A DNA stretch of 51,458 nucleotides, taken from contig CAYRSN010000008.1 in assembly GCA_964427185.1 (NCBI GenBank), forward strand, positions 1 through 51,458, in the 5' to 3' direction. This document shows, piece after piece, positions 43,011 through 51,239 of the stretch (the first letter of the stretch is position 1; each line of letters starts with the position of its first letter). This DNA comes from Sulfurivirga sp964427185. GTDB taxonomy: Bacteria; Pseudomonadota; Gammaproteobacteria; Thiomicrospirales; Thiomicrospiraceae. The position numbers and the translations under genes were made by a program. Under the pieces are notes generated by a model, which was given only the letters and a program-made list of their open reading frames with translations, was not told where the DNA came from and did no database searches.

Positions 43011-44038
43011 TTGACAGTGATGCGAATTTTGTCACCCTGATACGGAAGGGTGCGGCCTATGGGGTGTAGACTCAGCCCACACTGTGTGGCTATTTTTAAA
43101 AAGTCATCCACGGCGGTTTGTTTCACTGCTACCAGCAGGCCGCCAGAGGTTTGCGGATCGCACAGCAGGTCTTTCTGTTCTTCGCTCAGCGGGCTGATAT
43201 GCTCGCCATAGCTGGCTAAATTTCGTTCTGTACCGCCCGGGATACATCCTTGTGCCAGATAGTCTTTTACATGAGGTAACAGAGGTACGGCACCAAACTC
43301 AACTTCTGCATCCACGCCGCTGCCTTCACAAAGCTCCAATAGGTGCCCCAGCAGGCCAAAACCTGTCACATCCGTCATGGCGGTGACCCCTTTAAGCTGG
43401 GAAAAGGCTGTTCCAGCGCTGTTAAGCGTGCACATCTGCTCAATGGCGGCTTCCAAGTGAGCAGGCTGGATTTTTTTCTGCTTCTGTGCAGTGGCCAGAA
43501 TGCCGATACCGAGAGGCTTGGTGAGAAATAGAAGACAGTCTTCTGTGGCGGTGTCATTACGTTTGAGCTGTGAGGTGGGCACCAAGCCGGTGACGGCCAG
43601 CCCGAAAATAGGTTCTGGCGCATCAATGGAGTGCCCGCCTGCCAGCGGAATGCCGGCCAGATCACAGGCTTTGCGCCCACCTTCAAGGACTTGCTGCCCC
43701 GTTGAGGTGTCCAGCTTGTCAATGGGCCAGGCAAAAATGGCAATGGCCATCAAAGGGGTGCCGCCCATGGCGTAGATGTCACTGATAGCATTGGTGGCGG
43801 CAATCTGCCCGAATTTAAACGGGTCATCCACAATAGGCATGAAAAAGTCTGTGGTGGAGAGCACCGCCGTGCCATTACCCAGATCAAAGGCGGCGGCATC
43901 GTCTTTTGTGTGATTGCCTACCAGAAGTTCATTCGGGACACTGTGCGTCATGCCGTTTTTAAGCATCTGCTCCAGCAGGGCGGGGGCGATTTTGCAGCCG
44001 CAGCCTGCGCCGTGGGAGTATTCGGTGAGTTTAATCAT
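43007..44038 (-). CDS. selD: Selenide, water dikinase
   Basis: A 344-residue enzyme making selenophosphate from selenide and ATP. The N-terminus MIKLTEYSHGAGCGCKIAP has Cys13 and Lys16, equivalent to the catalytic Cys17 and Lys20 of E. coli; no selenocysteine is used. DFFMPIVDDPFKFGQIAATNAISDIYAMGG is the ATP/substrate region. I chose the ATG at 44038; the frame is open to 44242 but the added residues are antisense to mutM and not family-like. It overlaps mutM by 8 bp. Confidence 0.95.
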   Translation of the reverse strand: MIKLTEYSHGAGCGCKIAPALLEQMLKNGMTHSVPNELLVGNHTKDDAAAFDLGNGTAVLSTTDFFMPIVDDPFKFGQIAATNAISDIYAMGGTPLMAIAIFAWPIDKLDTSTGQQVLEGGRKACDLAGIPLAGGHSIDAPEPIFGLAVTGLVPTSQLKRNDTATEDCLLFLTKPLGIGILATAQKQKKIQPAHLEAAIEQMCTLNSAGTAFSQLKGVTAMTDVTGFGLLGHLLELCEGSGVDAEVEFGAVPLLPHVKDYLAQGCIPGGTERNLASYGEHISPLSEEQKDLLCDPQTSGGLLVAVKQTAVDDFLKIATQCGLSLHPIGRTLPYQGDKIRITVK

Positions 44039-44867
44039 GAGTCTTATTATACGCTTGACATACAGGGCAGAAGTAGCTGCTGCGTTGGCCGATGGTGATT
44101 TGCTCAATGGCATGACCGCAGGTGGGACAGGGTTTGCCTGTTTTGCCATACACTTGTAAGGTTTGAGTAAAGTACCCTGGTTTGCCATCTGGTTGTGTGA
44201 AATCCTGCAGGGTGGTGCCGCCCTGTTCAATCGCCTGTGCAAGGATGGTTTTGATGGCGGTAGTCAGGGTCTTTATCTGTTGGGTATTCAGTGTATTGGC
44301 GGGCTGTGAGGGGTGGACGCCTGCCTGAAACAGAGCCTCGTTCGCATAGATATTTCCCACGCCGACGATAGTGCGGCTATCCATGATCAAGGTCTTGATG
44401 GCGCGGCGACTTTTTTGCGTTCGGGCGTATAGGTAGGTTCTGTTGAAGGTATCGCTTAAAGGCTCAGGCCCCAGTTTTGCCAGCAGAGGGTGTGTCAGCG
44501 GGTCAGGGTCGTCCCAGAATAGCCAGGCACCAAAGCGGCGCGGGTCGGTATAGCGCAGTATTTTGCCGTTTTGTAGTACAAGATCGATATGATCGTGTTT
44601 GTGTGGTGGCGTGTTTGCAGGGAGGATGCGCAAGCTGCCTGACATGCCCAGATGAATCAGGACATGCCCGTTTGTATTGGTGAGGATGAGATATTTCCCG
44701 CGGCGCTGCACTTGCGTGATGGGTGCACCACACCAGTGTTCAAGCGATGCTGTCTCCACAGGCCAGCGCAGTTGGGGCTGGCGTACCCGTATCTGTGTAG
44801 GGGTTGCATGTTCAAGGTGAGACGCGATGCCTTGGCGGGTGGTTTCAACTTCAGGTAGTTCTGGCAT
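44031..44867 (-). CDS. mutM: Formamidopyrimidine-DNA glycosylase
   Basis: A 278-residue bifunctional glycosylase/AP lyase removing 8-oxoguanine and formamidopyrimidines. The N-terminus PELPEVETTRQGI carries the catalytic Pro2 and Glu3; QRRGKYLIL holds the conserved lysine; the H2TH region is VGVGNIYANEALF; the C-terminal zinc finger is CPTCGHAI...SSYFCPVC. First gene of the mutM-selD-mnmH cluster; coupling of oxidative repair with selenium genes may be coincidental. Confidence 0.97.
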   Translation of the reverse strand: MPELPEVETTRQGIASHLEHATPTQIRVRQPQLRWPVETASLEHWCGAPITQVQRRGKYLILTNTNGHVLIHLGMSGSLRILPANTPPHKHDHIDLVLQNGKILRYTDPRRFGAWLFWDDPDPLTHPLLAKLGPEPLSDTFNRTYLYARTQKSRRAIKTLIMDSRTIVGVGNIYANEALFQAGVHPSQPANTLNTQQIKTLTTAIKTILAQAIEQGGTTLQDFTQPDGKPGYFTQTLQVYGKTGKPCPTCGHAIEQITIGQRSSYFCPVCQAYNKTHD

Positions 44868-44886
44868 AAAAATCGCTGTAATTTCA

Positions 44887-44914
44887 TTGAATTGTCAAAA
44901 AAGCACATTATATT
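44887..44914 (+). promoter_or_regulatory. Candidate promoter for the 44953 small gene
   Basis: TTGAAT (44887-44892), a 16-bp spacer and TATATT (44909-44914), followed by a strong AAGGAGG at 44936-44942. Confidence 0.45.
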
Positions 44915-44952
44915 TTGCGGAGTCGCTTAATGTGTAAGGAGGGTTGAAGGGG

Positions 44953-45153
44953 ATGGCGAGTTTTAATATTGAGCGTAGTGAGAACGGCTATACGGTTTTT
45001 CGGGATGGTCAGGCTATTGCCACCTTTAGATATGCGGGGGAGGCTATTGAGGCGATGCGTCAGTTTAAGGCGCGGCCGCAGCAGGTGGGGATGCAGACAG
45101 CCGGTGTGCCGCCTATGATTCGTGAAATGAAAGCGCGCATGCATGCTAAGTAG
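44953..45153 (+). CDS. Small hypothetical protein
   Basis: A 66-residue protein, MASFNIERSENGYTVFRDGQ onward, with a beta-rich first half (YTVFRDGQAIATFRYAGEAIEAM) and a basic C-terminal tail. No family recognised. AAGGAGG lies 10 nt upstream of the ATG, plus a closer AAGGGG. It has its own candidate promoter and a bidirectional terminator, which argues for a real gene. It ends in TAG. Confidence 0.65.
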   Translation: MASFNIERSENGYTVFRDGQAIATFRYAGEAIEAMRQFKARPQQVGMQTAGVPPMIREMKARMHAK

Positions 45154-45161
45154 CTGGGCAT

Positions 45162-45190
45162 AAAAAACCCGGCGGGTTAGCCGGGTTTTA
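45162..45190. terminator. Bidirectional intrinsic terminator
   Basis: Stem AAAACCCGGC (45164-45173), loop GGGTTA, stem GCCGGGTTTT (45180-45189), with A and T runs at both ends. It serves the small plus-strand gene and rpmG on the minus strand. Confidence 0.9.
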
Positions 45191-45215
45191 TGGGGACTCA
45201 AATAATCGGGTAGGA

Positions 45216-45371
45216 TTATTTGATTTTCGCTTCTTTAAAGATGACATGCTTACGTGCTTTGGGATCATACTTTTTGATCTCAAACTTGCCGGGCATGGTC
45301 TTTTTGTTTTTGGTGGTGGTATAGAAATACCCTGTTCCTGCGGTGGAAACCAGTCTAATCTTGTCGCGCAT
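45216..45371 (-). CDS. rpmG: 50S ribosomal protein L33
   Basis: A 51-residue protein, MRDKIRLVSTAGTGYFYTTT then KNKKTMPGKFEIKKYDPKAR, matching bacterial L33 of the Cys-free type (no zinc ribbon). A GGAG site lies upstream of the ATG at 45371. It follows rpmB by 13 bp in the usual rpmB-rpmG operon. Confidence 0.96.
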   Translation of the reverse strand: MRDKIRLVSTAGTGYFYTTTKNKKTMPGKFEIKKYDPKARKHVIFKEAKIK

Positions 45372-45384
45372 TTTCTGCTACTCC

Positions 45385-45621
45385 TTAAATCTTCTCACCA
45401 CGGGCGCGTAGCTCGGCCAGCACGGTATCAATGCCTTTTTTATCAATGATACGCATACCTGCTGCAGAAACACGCAGTTTGACAAAACGATTTTCGCTTT
45501 CTACCCAGAAACGGTGCGTGTGCAGGTTTGGAAGAAAGCGGCGACGCGTTTTGCGGTGAGAGTGAGATACATTGTTACCCACAGCGGGGCGCTTTCCTGT
45601 CACTTGACAAACTTTTGACAT
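45385..45621 (-). CDS. rpmB: 50S ribosomal protein L28
   Basis: A 78-residue basic protein of the large subunit. MSKVCQVTGKRPAVGNNVSH, RKTRRRFLPNLHTHRFW and the C-terminal KKGIDTVLAELRARGEKI match L28. It is the first gene of rpmB-rpmG, with the promoter expected in the 117-bp gap before lysA. Confidence 0.97.
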   Translation of the reverse strand: MSKVCQVTGKRPAVGNNVSHSHRKTRRRFLPNLHTHRFWVESENRFVKLRVSAAGMRIIDKKGIDTVLAELRARGEKI

Positions 45622-45738
45622 GGTTGTGTCCTCTCAACGCTTGTAAATTCTTTTGTTAATGCGACCCGAAAAACTCGGTGCGACAGCCAAAATTGAACGG
45701 GGAATTATGCATAGTTATTCAATGATTTGCAAGTGTTT

Positions 45739-47016
45739 TTAGGTGGGCGCATTTAAAAGTGTACGTTCTGCGCCGAATAGTGCCTCAAAATCCTCCCCGG
45801 GGCGGATCAGACGGTAGTGTGTGTCGCTCACCAACACTTCCGCTGCACGGGGGCGAGTGTTGTAGTTGCTGGCCATGGTCATGCCATAGGCGCCTGCACT
45901 CATCACGGCCAGAAGATCCCCTTCTTTAAGGTTTAAACGACGGTTTTTACCCAGAAAGTCTCCCGTCTCACAGACAGGGCCGACCAGGTCCCAGTCGGCT
46001 TCTGTGCCATGATTGTGTGGGTGAACCGGCACGATATCCTGCCAGGCTTGATAGAGGGCGGGGCGGATCAGATCATTCATGCCGGCATCAATAATGGCGA
46101 AGTGTTTTAGTTCGGTTTGTTTCAGGTATTCCACGCGTGTGAGTAGGACACCGGCATTGGCGGCAATGGCGCGACCGGGCTCGATCAAGATTTCCACGTT
46201 TGCGTCTGCTACGGTATCCACCAAGGTGCGCACATAGTCGGCGATGGAGGGAGGCTGTTCATTCCGGTACTGTACACCAAGCCCACCGCCCAGATCTAGA
46301 TGATGTAAGCGGATGCCGGCTTGATCCAGTTTTTCCTTCAGAGCCATGACGCGCATGATAGCGGCTTGAAAAGGTGCCAGTTCGGTCAGTTGAGAGCCGA
46401 TGTGGCAATCCAGTCCTGTAATGGCCAGGTTGTTATGATCGGCTGCCCATTGGTACAGCGACAACGCTTGTTCGATTTCGATACCGAACTTATTTTCTTT
46501 CAGTCCTGTAGAAATATAAGGGTGGGTTTTGGCATCTACATCCGGATTGACACGTAGGGAAATAGGTGCCCGAATGCCATGTGCGTGGGCGATTTCCGCA
46601 ATACGATGCAGCTCTGCCTCAGATTCAACGTTAATACACTTGATGCCAACTTCCAGTGCCCGTTCAATTTCCGTGGTGGTTTTGGCAACACCGGAAAAGA
46701 CAGTTTTGCCTGCATCGCCGCCGGCTGCTAGCACTCGCTCTAATTCTCCGATGGAAACAATGTCGAATCCTGCTCCGGCTTTTGCCAGCAGCTGCAAAAT
46801 AGAAAGGTTGCTATTGGTTTTGACAGCATAGCAGACCAGGTGAGGCTGTTTGCCAAACGCCTGATCGAAGGCCTGAAAGTGTGTTTTAAAGCCAGTTGCG
46901 GAATAGACATACAGCGGGGTGCCGAATGTCTGTGCCAGCTGATCAAGTGGCACGGATTCTGCATGCAGCATATGATTGCGGTAAGGGAAACAGGTAAAGC
47001 GGTCAAGCTGATTCAT
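45739..47016 (-). CDS. lysA: Diaminopimelate decarboxylase
   Basis: A 425-residue PLP enzyme that converts meso-diaminopimelate to lysine. The PLP lysine is K66 in VCYAVKTNSNLSIL; HIGSQLTELAPF, LDLGGGLGVQY, EPGRAIAANAGVL and the dimer-site GPVCETGDFLG are family signatures. The ATG at 47016 overlaps the lptM stop (ATGA), the usual lptM-lysA coupling in gammaproteobacteria. Confidence 0.97.
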   Translation of the reverse strand: MNQLDRFTCFPYRNHMLHAESVPLDQLAQTFGTPLYVYSATGFKTHFQAFDQAFGKQPHLVCYAVKTNSNLSILQLLAKAGAGFDIVSIGELERVLAAGGDAGKTVFSGVAKTTTEIERALEVGIKCINVESEAELHRIAEIAHAHGIRAPISLRVNPDVDAKTHPYISTGLKENKFGIEIEQALSLYQWAADHNNLAITGLDCHIGSQLTELAPFQAAIMRVMALKEKLDQAGIRLHHLDLGGGLGVQYRNEQPPSIADYVRTLVDTVADANVEILIEPGRAIAANAGVLLTRVEYLKQTELKHFAIIDAGMNDLIRPALYQAWQDIVPVHPHNHGTEADWDLVGPVCETGDFLGKNRRLNLKEGDLLAVMSAGAYGMTMASNYNTRPRAAEVLVSDTHYRLIRPGEDFEALFGAERTLLNAPT

Positions 47017-47120
47017 AAGGCGTTCTGTGTAGGTTCATGGGTGGGTAAATAGAGCGGCCCTTTTTTGCCGCAGGCGCTGAGTGTCAGCAGCATTAAGCAT
47101 AAAATAAGCACTTTTCTCAA
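47013..47120 (-). CDS. lptM: LptM (YifL) small lipoprotein
   Basis: A 35-residue lipoprotein starting with TTG: a short hydrophobic signal ending LLTLSAC, then GKKGPLYLP, the LptM/YifL hallmark. LptM assists disulfide maturation of the LptD/E LPS translocon. GGAG on the minus strand (47131-47128) lies 7 nt before the TTG. It overlaps lysA by 4 bp. LptE of the same machine is at 14225. Confidence 0.9.
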   Translation of the reverse strand: MRKVLILCLMLLTLSACGKKGPLYLPTHEPTQNAL

Positions 47121-47121
47121 G

Positions 47122-47131
47122 GGAGCGCTCC
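47122..47131. promoter_or_regulatory. Palindromic Shine-Dalgarno shared by lptM and the esterase gene
   Basis: GGAGCGCTCC is a perfect 10-bp palindrome. On the plus strand its GGAG is 6 nt before the esterase ATG (47132); on the minus strand its GGAG is 7 nt before the lptM TTG (47120). Confidence 0.8.
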
Positions 47132-47737
47132 ATGTCTGACCAAAAAGATGCGCCCATTATAATCGAAACGGGCGCTGCACCGGCTGCAGCCTGTATCTGG
47201 CTACATGGCCTGGGTGCAGATGGGTATGACTTTGAACCGGTTGTGATGCAGTTGAACCTAAATGCTCCGGTGCGTTCGGTCACGCTCAATGGTGGTATGC
47301 CCATGCGAGCGTGGTTTGATATCGTCTCGCTGAATTTGGAAGCAGAGGTGGATCAGGAAGGGATTGAAGTCAGCAGTGAACAGGTGTTGCTGATGGCGGA
47401 TGCACAGCCCTTGCCAGTGTTCTTTGCCGGTTTTTCTCAAGGCGGTTTGGTAGCTTTGCATGCCGCGTTAAAGAGGAAGCAATCTCCACTGGGAGTGTTG
47501 GCTTTGTCCACTTGGTATCCTTTATCTGTGCCGGAGAATAGACTGAATATTTTTATGGGGCATGGTGAGCTGGATGATATAGTGCCTGTGTCTTTGGCAC
47601 AAAAAACCGCCCAGCGCTTGCAAAAGCAGGGGGCTCATGTGGACTGGCATGTTTATGCCATGAGGCATAGTGTGTGTCCACAGGAATTGGTGGCAATTGA
47701 GCATTGGTTGAACCGGCAGTTGGAGTGGGTGATATGA
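47132..47737 (+). CDS. Phospholipase/carboxylesterase family hydrolase
   Basis: A 201-residue alpha/beta hydrolase of the acyl-protein-thioesterase/EstB type. Oxyanion loop WLHGLGADGYDFEPVV, nucleophile elbow GFSQGG with Ser102, Asp in GELDDIVPVS and His in MRHSVCPQE form the triad. GGMPMRAWFDI is another family segment. Natural substrate unknown. It overlaps the following PilZ gene by 4 bp. Confidence 0.92.
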   Translation: MSDQKDAPIIIETGAAPAAACIWLHGLGADGYDFEPVVMQLNLNAPVRSVTLNGGMPMRAWFDIVSLNLEAEVDQEGIEVSSEQVLLMADAQPLPVFFAGFSQGGLVALHAALKRKQSPLGVLALSTWYPLSVPENRLNIFMGHGELDDIVPVSLAQKTAQRLQKQGAHVDWHVYAMRHSVCPQELVAIEHWLNRQLEWVI

Positions 47738-48663
47738 GTAATGTGCGGCGTTTTTTGCGTTATGACCTGACGCTTCCCATATATATCGAGCTGTGCCGAG
47801 AGGATGGTGCTCCCCTGGATTTTGATGAAACGGCCTTTATTGAACCCAGGGACCGGGCACACTGGAGTGCGCTGGCTCAGGAGATTGTGGAGGTAAGTGG
47901 CCAGGTCGCGGTAAAAAACCCAGCTATGGTGGCGATTTTTCACAACTTGGATCGGCGCCTGAATTTTATGTTTATCATGCTCGATGCGTTGACACGTAAT
48001 GAGAACCCGGCGCAGGAAGATAAATACCGTTATATGGTGCGAGAGGATGACAAAATTCAGCAGCCCGAATTGCCGGCGGCCAAAATCAGCACCTTGATCA
48101 GAGAGCTTTATAAACACAGTGAGCTGACCATGCGCGAGCTCAGGCATGTGGTGGAATCAGCGCGAGGGAATCTGTTTATTTTTCCACTGAATCCAGTGCA
48201 GGTGTTCAATCATTGCGATTTTGTATTGAACCTGGAGCAGGTGGCGGAAAAGGGAAACCCATTGGCAAAGTTGATTTTACTGCTGGAAGAGAAATACAAC
48301 CTGGCGGTCAAGGTATTGCAGCGCTTTAAGGCCTACTATCGTATGCGGGCAGATGTGCAAGCATGGCCGACTTTGAGGGTCAACTTGAGTGCAGGAGGTG
48401 CGGGGTTCTGGCATCCTAGGGAGTTACCGCTTTTTAAGCCGATCAATGTGTTTTTAAAGCTGGATGCGTTGTTCGCTGTGCAAGGAAAGGTGACTTTTGC
48501 GCGCAGGTTGGCGGAGGGTGGAGAGCGTCCCTGGCGTATTGGTATTGATTTTGGCATGCTTTCTGAGCAGGAACAGCGTCAGATCAGCCTGTTTATCCAG
48601 CACCGTGAACTGGCAGATACGCGAAAACAGTTTACCCAGTTTCCCGGGTTGAGTGTGCTGTGA
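47734..48663 (+). CDS. PilZ-domain-like protein
   Basis: A 309-residue soluble protein starting MSNVRRFLRYDLTLPIYIEL; the ATG overlaps the upstream stop and has GGAG nearby. The last 100 residues resemble PilZ, with LRVNLSAGGAGFWHPRELPLF giving an N-x-S-x-x-G motif and RIGIDFGMLSEQEQRQISLFI closing the barrel. An RxxxR motif in its normal place just before the domain is not clear, so c-di-GMP binding is uncertain. The N-terminal two-thirds is helical and unrecognised. Confidence 0.75.
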   Translation: MSNVRRFLRYDLTLPIYIELCREDGAPLDFDETAFIEPRDRAHWSALAQEIVEVSGQVAVKNPAMVAIFHNLDRRLNFMFIMLDALTRNENPAQEDKYRYMVREDDKIQQPELPAAKISTLIRELYKHSELTMRELRHVVESARGNLFIFPLNPVQVFNHCDFVLNLEQVAEKGNPLAKLILLLEEKYNLAVKVLQRFKAYYRMRADVQAWPTLRVNLSAGGAGFWHPRELPLFKPINVFLKLDALFAVQGKVTFARRLAEGGERPWRIGIDFGMLSEQEQRQISLFIQHRELADTRKQFTQFPGLSVL

Positions 48664-48916
48664 TGCTGATATTTAACGGGCGGTAAGCACGCGGCAGCCA
48701 GCGATACAGTGTGGCACTTGGGGTTGTTGCAGCACAGCCTTGCGTGCCACAGCTGTCGGTGCAGCTTGGTGCATCAATTTTTTGAATCTGTCCTTGTTGG
48801 ATCAGATAGTCCATCCAGGTGAATACAGTCTCCAGCTCTACATCAAAACGATCGGCGAGCATCTGCGCGCTGGCCTGGCCGTGTGTCTGGAGGTAGGCTT
48901 TGATTTCACGCAGCAT
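48632..48916 (-). CDS. feoC: FeoC-like regulator
   Basis: A 94-residue protein. An N-terminal winged-helix (REIKAYLQTHGQASAQMLADRFDV, then VFTWMDYLIQQGQIQKID) is followed by a Cys cluster in CTDSCGTQGCA, as in FeoC proteins that regulate or stabilise FeoB, possibly via an Fe-S cluster. It overlaps the feoB 3' end by 11 bp, and its own 3' end overlaps the PilZ gene by 32 bp on the opposite strand. Confidence 0.85.
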   Translation of the reverse strand: MLREIKAYLQTHGQASAQMLADRFDVELETVFTWMDYLIQQGQIQKIDAPSCTDSCGTQGCAATTPSATLYRWLPRAYRPLNISITAHSTRETG

Positions 48917-50477
48917 GTTTGGCAGCGGGGCTGTGTGGTTTGGAAACGGACTTCAGCACTACCACCACGATGCCCCAGGCTAAGGCAATCCCCGCCAGCC
49001 ACAAAGCACTGCTATAAGGGTGCTGTGGGAGCGTGGCGGCCTGGTAGAAGCCAACGGCAGCAGTGTATCCTAAAAACAGACTCCAGCCACCGGAAAACAG
49101 TGCCCAGCGCCAGCCCAGTTCTTGCTTGGTAGCGGCAAAGGTGGCAACACAGGGAAAATAGAGCAGAATCAGCAGCAGGTAGGCAAAAGCACCGGCATAG
49201 CCATCAAAATAATGAACCATTTTGTCCAGTGTGCTCTGGTGTGCGCCTATCTCTTCTGCGGATGCTCCAATCAGACTGCCCAGCCCAATGGGATCAAGGA
49301 GTGCATGCCCAAAGTCGGCAAAGTAGGCGGGCACTGTGACCCAGGCGGCTTGAACAGACTGCCAGAAAGAAAGGTGCTCATCTTGTTCAGGCTCCAGCTG
49401 GTCTTCCATATTCTGATAGAGGGCATCCAGCGTGCCGACAACGACTTCCTTGGCCAGCAGGCCGGTAAAGAGCCCTACAGCGGCAGGCCAGTTATCCTCG
49501 CTAACGCCCAGCGGCTCTACAAGAGGGGTCAGGACTTTTCCGGTGACACTGAGCACGGAATCAGGTTGATCCTCATGGCCGAAGGTGCCGTCTGTTCCCA
49601 GGCTGTTAAAGAAGTTCAGCACCAGTACCACCAGTACGATGAGCTTGCCCGCATCCAGAATAAAACCTTTGAGTTTATTGCGCACATTGAGCAGGAGGTT
49701 GCGCCAGCTGGGTCGGTGGTAGGTAGGTAGCTCCAGCAACAGTGGTTTGGGCTCACCGGGCAGTAGCGTTTGTTTCAACAGCCAGGCAGTCAGTATGGCG
49801 GCACCAATGCCGGCCAGGTAAAGCAGAAAAATCACCAGTCCGGCATAGTCGGCAAAAAAGGCACTGGCAAACAGAACATAAACCGTCAGGCGTGCCGAAC
49901 AGCTCATAAACGGTGTCATGAGAATGGTCATGATACGGTCGCGCAGATCCGGCAGCGTGCGGGCGGCCATCACAGCCGGCACATTGCAGCCAAACCCTAC
50001 CAGCAGGGGCACAAAGGCCTGGCCGGAAAGACCTAACCGTTGAAAAAGGCGATCCATCATCAGTGCAGCGCGCTGCATATAGCCTGACTCTTCCAGAATG
50101 GAAAGAAACAGAAACAGAAAGGCGATGACGGGAATAAAGCTGGCCACCACCTGGATGCCTGCCCCGATACCGTCTGCCAGCAGGGCGATCAGCCATTCGG
50201 GGGCATGGAGCTGCTCCAACCATAGGCGAGGTGTGTCGACAAATAGGGCTTGCGCGGTGAGGTCAAAAGCATCCACAAAGCCGCTGCCCAAGTTGACAGA
50301 CAGTGAAAATACTAAAAACATGATCAGTAAAAAGATCGGCAGTCCCCATAGGGGATGTAAAACCCAGTGATCAATGCGGTCAGTGGTAGAGCGGGCAAAA
50401 CGGTCTTTACGGGTCAGTGTCTGCTGTGTGATGTCATGTGCCCGACGGAAATAAAGGTCGCTGATAATCAGCGGCAA
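48906..50477 (-). CDS. feoB: FeoB membrane portion (downstream of an in-frame amber codon)
   Basis: The transmembrane part of the ferrous-iron transporter: WVLHPLWGLPIFLLIMFLVF, the two gate motifs with LVGFGCNVPAVMAARTL and GLLAKEVVVGTLDALY, and about ten hydrophobic helices. It is in the same frame as the G-domain half, separated only by TAG at 50511-50513. The first usable start in this half is a TTG at 50477 with GGGAG upstream, so independent initiation is possible. Coding sense itself continues back through 50510. Confidence 0.85.
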   Translation of the reverse strand: MPLIISDLYFRRAHDITQQTLTRKDRFARSTTDRIDHWVLHPLWGLPIFLLIMFLVFSLSVNLGSGFVDAFDLTAQALFVDTPRLWLEQLHAPEWLIALLADGIGAGIQVVASFIPVIAFLFLFLSILEESGYMQRAALMMDRLFQRLGLSGQAFVPLLVGFGCNVPAVMAARTLPDLRDRIMTILMTPFMSCSARLTVYVLFASAFFADYAGLVIFLLYLAGIGAAILTAWLLKQTLLPGEPKPLLLELPTYHRPSWRNLLLNVRNKLKGFILDAGKLIVLVVLVLNFFNSLGTDGTFGHEDQPDSVLSVTGKVLTPLVEPLGVSEDNWPAAVGLFTGLLAKEVVVGTLDALYQNMEDQLEPEQDEHLSFWQSVQAAWVTVPAYFADFGHALLDPIGLGSLIGASAEEIGAHQSTLDKMVHYFDGYAGAFAYLLLILLYFPCVATFAATKQELGWRWALFSGGWSLFLGYTAAVGFYQAATLPQHPYSSALWLAGIALAWGIVVVVLKSVSKPHSPAAKHAA

Positions 50478-50510
50478 GGCGTCTCCCAGCTCATTTTCAA
50501 TGGTCTTACG

Positions 50511-51212
50511 CTAGTGTTGAACTGTTTGGCGGACGGTGTCCGGTGCGGCTTCGGGTGCCAGCAGCCATTGCAGCACAGGCCAGCAGGTAGAAGAGGGTGT
50601 TTCAAGATAAGGCTGCAGTGCCGCAAGTGCTTTGTCAAACGGTTGAGGCAGTGTTAGCTGCAACTGACACCGGCAATTAAGCCGTTCGGGAATAAGCTGC
50701 TTAAGCGTATCGATCCCTTGGTTTTTGTAGGCGGAAGTGGGCACGACCGGGCAGCCCAGCGCTTTGGAAAGCGCAGCCACGTCAATGTCCAATTGGCGTT
50801 TTTTCAGCAGGTCAGTGCGGTTGAGCACCACAACAACCGGTAACCCCATGTGTAAAAGCTGCATGGTGAGAAACAGCTGGCGTTCCAATGCGGTAGCATC
50901 TACAACGTTAATCACCAAATCTACCGGCTGGCAGGTCAGGAAATTGCGCGCAACGGCTTCATCCATGCCGCTGTGTGTATCGGGTAGCAGGGAGTACACA
51001 CCGGGCAGGTCAATGATTTTGGCCTCAAGGTCGCCCAACTTGAGTAGCCCTTCTTTGCGTTCAACGGTGACGCCGGGCCAGTTACCAGTAGTTTGGTGGG
51101 TGCCGGTGAGGCGGTTGAACAGGGTGGTTTTGCCACAGTTTGGCTGGCCGATCAGGGCAATTACGGCTTTGCCGTGTACGGAAGATGTGCCGGTAGGGCA
51201 GCAGCTTTTCAT
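50511..51212 (-). CDS. feoB: FeoB G-domain portion (ends at an in-frame amber codon)
   Basis: A 233-residue N-terminal part of FeoB. G1 is GQPNCGKTTLFN (about 22-33), Switch/G2 has TGNWPGVTVE, G3 is DLPGVYSL, and G4 is NRTD. The normal linker continues into TVRQTVQH, then TAG, then RKTIENELGD in the same frame, so one base change separates it from a full-length, about 768-residue FeoB. As written, the G domain lacks the channel. Confidence 0.88.
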   Translation of the reverse strand: MKSCCPTGTSSVHGKAVIALIGQPNCGKTTLFNRLTGTHQTTGNWPGVTVERKEGLLKLGDLEAKIIDLPGVYSLLPDTHSGMDEAVARNFLTCQPVDLVINVVDATALERQLFLTMQLLHMGLPVVVVLNRTDLLKKRQLDIDVAALSKALGCPVVPTSAYKNQGIDTLKQLIPERLNCRCQLQLTLPQPFDKALAALQPYLETPSSTCWPVLQWLLAPEAAPDTVRQTVQH

Positions 51213-51239
51213 CGGTAGGCTCGCTTGATTGTGGGAGGG

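Noticed and set aside
43990..44005. Possible selenocysteine in SelD
   Set aside because: The active-site position is a TGC/TGT cysteine, and neither in-frame break in the window is TGA.
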